Shown here: positions 58,404 to 64,000 of the stretch, one piece after another | Position numbering within the stretch: the first letter of the stretch is position 1 | Layout of the letters: each line of letters begins with the position of its first letter | From: Oricola nitratireducens | Lineage (GTDB): Bacteria; Pseudomonadota; Alphaproteobacteria; Rhizobiales; Rhizobiaceae | Reading direction: 5' to 3' | Length of the DNA stretch: 64,000 nucleotides | Assembly (NCBI RefSeq): GCF_014904745.1 | Contig: NZ_JACZCS010000050.1 | Coordinates: forward strand, 248,001 to 312,000 | Notes under the pieces: generated by a model | What the model was told of the DNA's origin: nothing | What the model saw: the letters and a program-made list of their open reading frames with translations, nothing else | The model's database searches: none | Made by a program: the position numbers and the translations under genes

Positions 58404-59342
58404 ATGTTCGCCATCTTCGCCGCCATCCTGCCGATCTTCCTTCTGATCCTGTTCGGCCAGGCGCTCCGCCGGCTTCCCCTGTTCCCGGTGGAATTCTGGC
58501 GCGGGCTCGACGTCATGGGTTTCTACGTCCTTTATCCGGCGCTCCTATTCGTGACGATCGTGCAGGCGGATTTCTCGGCGCTGACCTTCGATGTGATCGT
58601 CGTGGCACTGGGCATCGCCGGCACGGCGATCGCGGTCGCGACGCTCGCCGTCTGGCCATTGCTGCGTGACCGGTTGTCACTGACCGGTCCGGCCTTTTCG
58701 TCGGTGTTCCAGACGACGGTGCGCTGGAACGGCTTCCTCGCCTTCGCGGTCGCCGAAAAGCTGTTTCCGCCGGAGGGCGCGGCCATGGTCGCGCTGGTGA
58801 TGGCGATCGTCATCATCCCGATCAATGTCGAATCGGTCGCCGCGGTTGCCTGGTTCACCGAGAAGGCGCCGAATATCGGCGGCGTGGCGCGCAAGATCGC
58901 GGTCAATCCGCTGGTTCTGGCGGCGGCGGCCGCGCTGATCATGCGGTCCCTGCCCTTTTCCCTTCCCGGGCCGGTCATGGAGATGCTGCATCTCGTCGCG
59001 CGCGCCGCGCTCGGCATGGGCCTGATGGCGATCGGCGCCGGCCTGCGCCCGCAGGATGCATTGCGTCCGAACATGGCCGTCCTGCTGGCGGTCGCAAACA
59101 AGCTCGCGGTCTTTCCCGCCATGGTGATCACGATCGCGCTGGCGATGGGCCTCGATGGCCAGCAACTGTCCTATCTGGCGCTTTGCGCGGCCGTTCCGAC
59201 GGCGATGAACGGCTATGTCCTGGCGCGCCAGATGGGCGGAGACGCCGAACTTTACGCCGCCATCGCGACAATCCAGACGGCCTTCTCGTTCCTGTCGATC
59301 CCGCTGGTGCTCGGCGTCGTCACTCAGCTTTCGGGCGGATAG
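58404..59342 (+). CDS. AEC family transporter (auxin efflux carrier-like)
   Basis: A 312-residue polytopic membrane protein with about ten helices in two halves, matching the AEC family. FAILPIFLLILFGQALRR-like opening, GFYVLYPALLF, and the second half NPLVLAAAAALIMRSLPFSLPGP and VPTAMNGYVLARQMGGD are typical. Substrates in bacteria are mostly organic acids such as malonate or malate; the one here is unknown. ATG 58404 is preferred to 58341, as the extra residues are not family-like. Confidence 0.9.
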   Translation: MFAIFAAILPIFLLILFGQALRRLPLFPVEFWRGLDVMGFYVLYPALLFVTIVQADFSALTFDVIVVALGIAGTAIAVATLAVWPLLRDRLSLTGPAFSSVFQTTVRWNGFLAFAVAEKLFPPEGAAMVALVMAIVIIPINVESVAAVAWFTEKAPNIGGVARKIAVNPLVLAAAAALIMRSLPFSLPGPVMEMLHLVARAALGMGLMAIGAGLRPQDALRPNMAVLLAVANKLAVFPAMVITIALAMGLDGQQLSYLALCAAVPTAMNGYVLARQMGGDAELYAAIATIQTAFSFLSIPLVLGVVTQLSGG

Positions 59343-60955
59343 AGCGCGTCGAGCAGATTGGCCGCGTCGAAGCGGCTGTCCAGCATGCCGTAGCTCGAAC
59401 GCCAGGCGCCGCCGAGCCGGGTTTCGGCGAAGGCGTCGGCAAGCCGACCAGCGCCCATTCGGTAAAGTTCCGCCGCGGCCGCGGCCAACGCGAGCTGCTC
59501 GACGACGATGCGCGTCGCGCCCTCATCGGTGCGGGCGAGATCGAAGGCGGCATTGAGAACATCGAGCGTGCGCGAGGCGCGGGGGCCAAGATGGCGCGCG
59601 ATATTGTCGAGGACCGCGTCGTAGAGTTCCGGGGCCCGGCGGAAGACCCGCAACAGGTCCAGCGCCATCACGTTGCCGGAGCCCTCCCATATCGAATTGA
59701 CGGGTGCCTCGCGATAGTGGCGCGCCAGCGCGAAATCCTCGGTGTAGCCGTTGCCGCCGAGGCATTCCATCGCCTCGCCGATCATTGGCGGCGCCACCTT
59801 GCACACCCAGTATTTGACGACCGGCGTCATGGCGCGCGCATAGGCGGACTCCTGCTCGTCGTTCTGGGCGTGATCGAAGGAATGGGCGAGACGCATGACC
59901 AGCGCGGTCGCCGCCGCGGTATCGACGGCCATGTCGGCGAGCACGCGGACCATCAGCGGCTTTTCGGCCAGAACCGAGCCGCCGACCATGCGGTGGCGGG
60001 CATGGTGGACGGCCTCGGACATCGCCGCGCGCATCAGGCCGGCGGAGGCGACGGCGCAGTCGAGACGGGTCAGCGTTACCATCTCCAGGATGGTGCGCAC
60101 GCCGTCGCCTTCCTCGCCGATCGCCTGGGCAATCGAGCCGTGGAACTCCGCCTCGGAGGACGCGTTGGAGCGGTTGCCGAGCTTGTCCTTCAGCCGCATG
60201 AATTGCATGCCGTTCGGCTCGCCGCCGGACAGGAGCCGCGGTACGAGAAAACAGGTCAGCCCGCCGGGCGCCTGGGCCAGCACCAGAAATGCGTCGCTCA
60301 TCGGCGCGGACATGAACCATTTGTGGCCGGTCAGCCGGTAGAATCCCTTACCCTCGGGTTTCGCGCCGGTCGTGTTGGCCTGGACGTCGGTTCCGCCCTG
60401 TTTTTCGGTCATGCCCATGCCGATGGTCAGGCCGGCTTTCTCGACGGGCGCGCGCTGCGAGGAATCGTATTTCCGCGAGGCGATTCGCGGCGCCCATTCG
60501 CGCGCGAGGTCGGGCGCACCGGTCAGCGCGGCGACGGACGCGTTGGTCATGGTCATCGGGCAGAGATGGCCGGTCTCCAGGCCCGCGACCATGTAAAAGG
60601 AGATCGCGCGCCGGACGTGGCCTGGAACCGCGCCCTTATCCCGCGCTTCCCAGATCGAACCGGACAGGCCCCAGCCCGCCGAGCGGCGCATCAGGGCGTG
60701 ATAAGCGGGATGGAACTCGACCCTGTCGATGCGGCGTCCCTGCCGGTCATGGGTTTTGAGGCGCGGGATCTCGACATTGGCAAGCCGGGCAAGATCGACC
60801 GCTTCGGCCGAGCGCACATAGGCGCCGATCTGCTGCCATTCCCGCAACTGGGCGTCGGATGCGCCGGACGCCGCCTGCAGCAGCAGCGGATCGTCCTGGA
60901 ACGCGTTGCCGGACAGCGGCGGGGTCTGGTTGGTCACGTCGTGGGTGGCGGTCAC
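59324..60955 (-). CDS. Acyl-CoA dehydrogenase family protein, AidB-like
   Basis: A 543-residue flavoprotein. GMGMTEKQGGTDVQANTT binds FAD, MECLGGNGYTEDF and NSIWEGSGNVMALDLLRV (catalytic Glu) are the C-terminal ACAD signatures. Length and these motifs fit AidB, which in E. coli binds DNA and protects against alkylation. No ada or alkB gene is adjacent, but a tag homologue lies about 14 kb away. Its 3' end overlaps that of the converging AEC transporter gene. Confidence 0.88.
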   Translation of the reverse strand: MTATHDVTNQTPPLSGNAFQDDPLLLQAASGASDAQLREWQQIGAYVRSAEAVDLARLANVEIPRLKTHDRQGRRIDRVEFHPAYHALMRRSAGWGLSGSIWEARDKGAVPGHVRRAISFYMVAGLETGHLCPMTMTNASVAALTGAPDLAREWAPRIASRKYDSSQRAPVEKAGLTIGMGMTEKQGGTDVQANTTGAKPEGKGFYRLTGHKWFMSAPMSDAFLVLAQAPGGLTCFLVPRLLSGGEPNGMQFMRLKDKLGNRSNASSEAEFHGSIAQAIGEEGDGVRTILEMVTLTRLDCAVASAGLMRAAMSEAVHHARHRMVGGSVLAEKPLMVRVLADMAVDTAAATALVMRLAHSFDHAQNDEQESAYARAMTPVVKYWVCKVAPPMIGEAMECLGGNGYTEDFALARHYREAPVNSIWEGSGNVMALDLLRVFRRAPELYDAVLDNIARHLGPRASRTLDVLNAAFDLARTDEGATRIVVEQLALAAAAAELYRMGAGRLADAFAETRLGGAWRSSYGMLDSRFDAANLLDALYPPES

Positions 60956-61120
60956 TGGAACTCGGGCCTTCGCTGATTCTCGGATCGGAACGGGACACTA
61001 CCAGATATCACCCGGCTCCGGTCCACGCACCATCGTATCGAATAAGTTGGCGAAAACGGCACGAAGGGACAAGCGCGCGCTTGCCGCGTCCGTCAATTGC
61101 GCCTAGACGCTGGTTTCGAG

Positions 61121-62083
61121 ATGAGCGCCCAGACCGACTTCCCGATCTTCCCGCACCGCCACCTGCTTGGCATGGCCGGGCTTTCCTATCCCGATATCGA
61201 AACGCTGCTGGATCGCGCCGACACCGATGTCGACGTGTCGCGGCAGCGCGAAAAGAAAAAGTCGGTCCTGCGCGGGCGCACCCAGATCAACCTGTTCTTC
61301 GAGGCCTCGACGCGAACCCAGGCTTCCTTCGAACTGGCGGGAAAGCGGCTCGGCGCGGACGTCATGAACATGTCGGTCGCCTCGTCCTCGGTCAAAAAGG
61401 GCGAGACGCTGATCGACACGGCGATGACGCTCAACGCGATGCGCCCGGACATCCTGATCATCCGCCACTCGGCGGCCGGCGCGGCGGCGCTGTTGTCGCG
61501 CAAGGTCGGCTGTTCGGTGATCAATGCCGGCGACGGCGCGCATGAGCACCCGACGCAGGCTCTGCTCGACGCGCTGACCATCCGCCGCGCCAAGGGCCGG
61601 CTCGACGGGCTCACCGTCGCGATCTGCGGCGACATCCTGCATTCGCGCGTCGCGCGCTCCAACATCATCCTGCTCAACACGATGGGCGCGCGGGTGCGCG
61701 TTGTCGGCCCGTCGACGCTGATGCCGGCGGCAATCGCCCAGATGGGCGTCGAAGTCTTCACCTCGATGAAGGAGGGGCTGAAGGACGCGGACGTCGTGAT
61801 GATGCTGCGGCTGCAGCGCGAACGCATGACGCAGGCGCTGGTGCCGTCGGTGCGCGAATATTTCCGCCACTACGGGCTCGACGCGGCCAAGCTGGCGCTC
61901 GCCAGACCGGACGCGCTGGTGATGCATCCCGGTCCGATGAACCGCGGCGTCGAGATCGCCTCGGAGATCGCCGACGGCCCGCAAAGCGTGATCGAGGAGC
62001 AGGTCGAGATGGGTGTCGCGATGCGCATGGCGATCATCGAGGCACTGCTCGATCCGCGCAAGAACGAAAGCAGGGCCGCCTGA
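61121..62083 (+). CDS. pyrB: Aspartate carbamoyltransferase catalytic subunit
   Basis: A 320-residue ATCase that joins carbamoyl phosphate and aspartate in pyrimidine synthesis. [20 protein letters not shown] contains the carbamoyl-phosphate STRT motif, [14 protein letters not shown] the conserved HPTQ, and [12 protein letters not shown] the C-terminal block. No regulatory pyrI is present. ATG at 61121 (MSAQTDF) fits other members. The stop overlaps the start of the pyrC homologue by one base. Confidence 0.97.
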   Translation: MSAQTDFPIFPHRHLLGMAGLSYPDIETLLDRADTDVDVSRQREKKKSVLRGRTQINLFFEASTRTQASFELAGKRLGADVMNMSVASSSVKKGETLIDTAMTLNAMRPDILIIRHSAAGAAALLSRKVGCSVINAGDGAHEHPTQALLDALTIRRAKGRLDGLTVAICGDILHSRVARSNIILLNTMGARVRVVGPSTLMPAAIAQMGVEVFTSMKEGLKDADVVMMLRLQRERMTQALVPSVREYFRHYGLDAAKLALARPDALVMHPGPMNRGVEIASEIADGPQSVIEEQVEMGVAMRMAIIEALLDPRKNESRAA

Positions 62084-63384
62084 TGATGACCCCGCATCAG
62101 GGCACCGCCGTCTACCAGAACGCCCGCATCGTCGATCCCACGCATGGCCATGACGGCGTCGGCACGCTGATCGTGATCGACGGGAAAATCGCCGCGGCAG
62201 GCGCCGATGCGCTCAACCAGGGTGTGCCGGACGGCGCCGAGGTGCATGACTGCACCGGGCTCGTCATCGTTCCGGGCCTTGTCGACATGCGCGTCTTCAT
62301 CGGCGAACCGGGTGGCGAACACCGCGAGACCATCGCGTCCGCAAGCGCCGCGGCTGCTGCCGGCGGAGTCACCTCGCTGGTGATGATGCCGGACACCGAT
62401 CCGGTGATCGACGACGTGGCGCTGGTCGAGTTCGTATTGCGCACGGCGCGCGAAACGGCGATCACCCGCGTTTTTCCGGCCGCCGCGATCACCAAGGGGC
62501 TCAGGGGCGCCGAGATGACCGAAATCGGCATCCTGCTCGATGCCGGCGCTGTCTGTTTCACCGACGGACACCAGACCATCGCCAATGCGGCGGTGATGCG
62601 CAACGCGATGCGCTATGCCAAGGATTTCGGCGCGATGATCGCGCACGAAACCCAGGACGCGGATCTTTCGGCCGGCGGCGTGATGAATGAAGGGCTGTTT
62701 GCGAGCTGGCTCGGCTTTCCGGGCATTCCGCGCGAAGCCGAGGTGCTGCCGCTCGAACGCGACCTGCGGCTCGCCGCGCTGACCGGCGCCAACTACCACG
62801 CGGCGAAGATATCGACCGCGATGTCCGCCGATGCGATCCGCGCGGCCAAGGACAAGGGGCTCGCCGTCTCGGCAGGCGTGTCGATCAACCACCTGTCGCT
62901 GAACGAAAACGATGTCGGCGAATACCGCACCTTCTTCAAGCTTTCGCCGCCGCTGCGCCACGAGGACGACCGCCAGGCGATGATCGAGGCGCTGCGCGAC
63001 GGCACGATCGATGTGGTCGTCTCGTCGCACGACCCGCAGGATGTCGACACCAAGCGCCTGCCGTTTTCGGAATCCGCCGATGGCGCGGTCGGTGTCGAGA
63101 CGCTGCTCGCCGCCGGTCTTCGCCTCGTCCACAATGGCGACGTGACGCTCTCGCGCCTGATCGAAACCATGTCCACGACGCCCGCAAGGCTGCTCGGCAT
63201 CGAGGCCGGCACGCTTCAACCAGGCGCTTGCGCCGATTTCACGCTGCTCGACATCGACATGCCCTGGGTGCTCGATGCCAACACGCTGCATTCGCGGTCG
63301 AAGAACACCGCCTTCGAGGACGCGCGCTTCACCGGCCGGGTGATGCAGACGGTGGTTGCAGGCAACCGCGTTTACAGCGCATAA
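62083..63384 (+). CDS. pyrC: Dihydroorotase homologue lacking catalytic residues (PyrC'/PyrX-like)
   Basis: A 433-residue amidohydrolase-fold protein of class I dihydroorotase type. The metal HxH that should stand in VDMHVHxREPG is VDMRVFIGEPG (Arg70, Phe72), and the catalytic Asp of TDHAPH is replaced by SSHDPQ (Ser315). The carboxylated-Lys region ITKG (Lys138) and YHAAKIST remain. In Pseudomonas such inactive pyrC' is needed for assembly of PyrB, and the coupling to pyrB fits this. Another active dihydroorotase would be needed elsewhere in the genome. Confidence 0.88.
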   Translation: MMTPHQGTAVYQNARIVDPTHGHDGVGTLIVIDGKIAAAGADALNQGVPDGAEVHDCTGLVIVPGLVDMRVFIGEPGGEHRETIASASAAAAAGGVTSLVMMPDTDPVIDDVALVEFVLRTARETAITRVFPAAAITKGLRGAEMTEIGILLDAGAVCFTDGHQTIANAAVMRNAMRYAKDFGAMIAHETQDADLSAGGVMNEGLFASWLGFPGIPREAEVLPLERDLRLAALTGANYHAAKISTAMSADAIRAAKDKGLAVSAGVSINHLSLNENDVGEYRTFFKLSPPLRHEDDRQAMIEALRDGTIDVVVSSHDPQDVDTKRLPFSESADGAVGVETLLAAGLRLVHNGDVTLSRLIETMSTTPARLLGIEAGTLQPGACADFTLLDIDMPWVLDANTLHSRSKNTAFEDARFTGRVMQTVVAGNRVYSA

Positions 63385-63423
63385 AGCGCAACACACGGTC
63401 CAACGTCTGACAGCCGGGGCATC

Positions 63424-64000
63424 ATGGATTTCGCCGATACACCGCCATTCGCGCTCATTCTGTCGCTCATCATCGGATACCTGTCGGGATCGGTACCGTT
63501 CGGCCTGCTGCTGACGCAAATGGCCGGGCTCGGCGACATCCGCTCCATCGGGTCCGGCAATATCGGCGCAACCAACGTGCTCAGAACCGGCAACAAGAAA
63601 CTCGCCGCGCTGACCCTGCTGCTAGACGCCCTGAAGGGCATGGTTCCGGTGCTGATGGCCGACCATTTCCTCGGCATTGACGCCGCGGTCCTCGCCGGTC
63701 TCGGCGCCTTTCTCGGCCATCTCTATCCGGTCTGGCTGAAGTTCAGGGGCGGCAAGGGCGTGGCGACTTTCGCCGGCATTTCGCTGGGCTTTTCCTGGCA
63801 TGCGCTGGTGCCGTTTGCCGTCACCTGGATCGCGATGGCCGCCATATTCCGCTATTCGTCGCTGGCGGCGCTGACGGCAAGCGTGGTGACGACAGTCGCC
63901 CTCTTCTCTGTCGGCCTCACCGAGATCGGCATGCTCTATATCGTCCTCACCGCGCTCGTCTTCTGGAAGCACCGGCAAAACATTGCCCGCCTGCTCGCCG
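63424..64000 (+). CDS. plsY: Glycerol-3-phosphate acyltransferase PlsY (5' part)
   Basis: The first 192 residues are visible; the gene runs off the right edge. PlsY transfers an acyl group from acyl phosphate to glycerol 3-phosphate, the first step of phospholipid synthesis. The motifs are SGSVPFGLLL (motif 1), GSGNIGATNVLR, and FRGGKGVAT, between membrane helices. It follows the pyrC homologue by 39 bases, as in many rhizobia. Confidence 0.96.
   Translation, partial: MDFADTPPFALILSLIIGYLSGSVPFGLLLTQMAGLGDIRSIGSGNIGATNVLRTGNKKLAALTLLLDALKGMVPVLMADHFLGIDAAVLAGLGAFLGHLYPVWLKFRGGKGVATFAGISLGFSWHALVPFAVTWIAMAAIFRYSSLAALTASVVTTVALFSVGLTEIGMLYIVLTALVFWKHRQNIARLLA

Noticed and set aside
59183-60976. 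Open frame of 597 codons opposite the AidB-like gene
   Set aside because: Antisense shadow of an acyl-CoA dehydrogenase with clear motifs.

Overview
The window is about 64 kb of a GC-rich chromosome from an alphaproteobacterium, almost certainly of the order Hyphomicrobiales (Rhizobiales). Pointers are a BA14K-family exported protein, DUF6105, an NDUFA12-type complex I accessory protein, a MocR regulator divergent from a DUF1127 protein, an RNase E with a large acidic/arginine-rich insertion, the order rne / amidase / PBP1a / prfB, and a pyrB-pyrC' pair. Almost all genes are core housekeeping genes. I see no tRNA, rRNA, CRISPR array, insertion sequence, integrase or phage gene.

Layout. 1-9.4 kb: end of purQ, a lipoprotein, DUF1127 | mocR (divergent), purL, bolA, grxD, DUF2332, a YtoQ-like protein, a Bcr/CflA efflux pump, and ttcA on the opposite strand. 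9.4-19.2 kb: rpsD with a structured leader, a DUF4336 protein, murI-trmJ, icd, a small membrane protein with a DedA protein, alaS and recA with a LexA-like site in its promoter. 19.4-29.1 kb: a pseudouridine catabolic pair (psuK-psuG), BA14K, a Crp/Fnr regulator, a one-domain EamA transporter, an operon of a DUF1611 (DgcN-like) protein and a fold-type III PLP racemase-like protein, several small hypothetical genes, an SRPBCC protein, a tandem array of short palindromes, and prfB, which needs a programmed +1 frameshift. 29.2-36.4 kb: PBP1a, an AMIN/amidase_3 cell-wall amidase and rne. 36.4-44.5 kb: DUF1697, an aminotransferase, an M48 protease with a DsbA-like protein, aroQ-accB-accC, aat, DUF2155 and NDUFA12.

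44.6-64 kb: small repair and acetyltransferase genes (tag, DUF427, GNAT), an AT-rich orphan HNH-like gene at 46.7-47.8 kb that looks acquired, gatB, a DUF6455 gene behind a perfect FNR/FixK box, a secreted von Willebrand-A/PAN protein with four C-terminal repeats, gatC-GNAT-gatA, a UPF0173 hydrolase, ruvX, membrane proteins, an AidB-like acyl-CoA dehydrogenase, pyrB with a pyrC homologue that has lost its metal-binding HxH and catalytic Asp, and the start of plsY.

Functional themes are purine and pyrimidine synthesis (purQ, purL, pyrB), translation and tRNA charging (rpsD, ttcA, trmJ, alaS, prfB, gatCAB, aat), cell wall and envelope (murI, PBP1a, amidase, plsY), fatty acid synthesis (accBC) and DNA repair (recA, ruvX, tag). 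The less ordinary material is in the 23-28 kb and 46-54 kb stretches. I found no clear undescribed multi-gene defence or mobile system. The best leads are the DUF1611/racemase operon, the tandem palindrome array, the VWA-PAN-repeat protein, the orphan HNH gene and the FixK-box DUF6455 gene.
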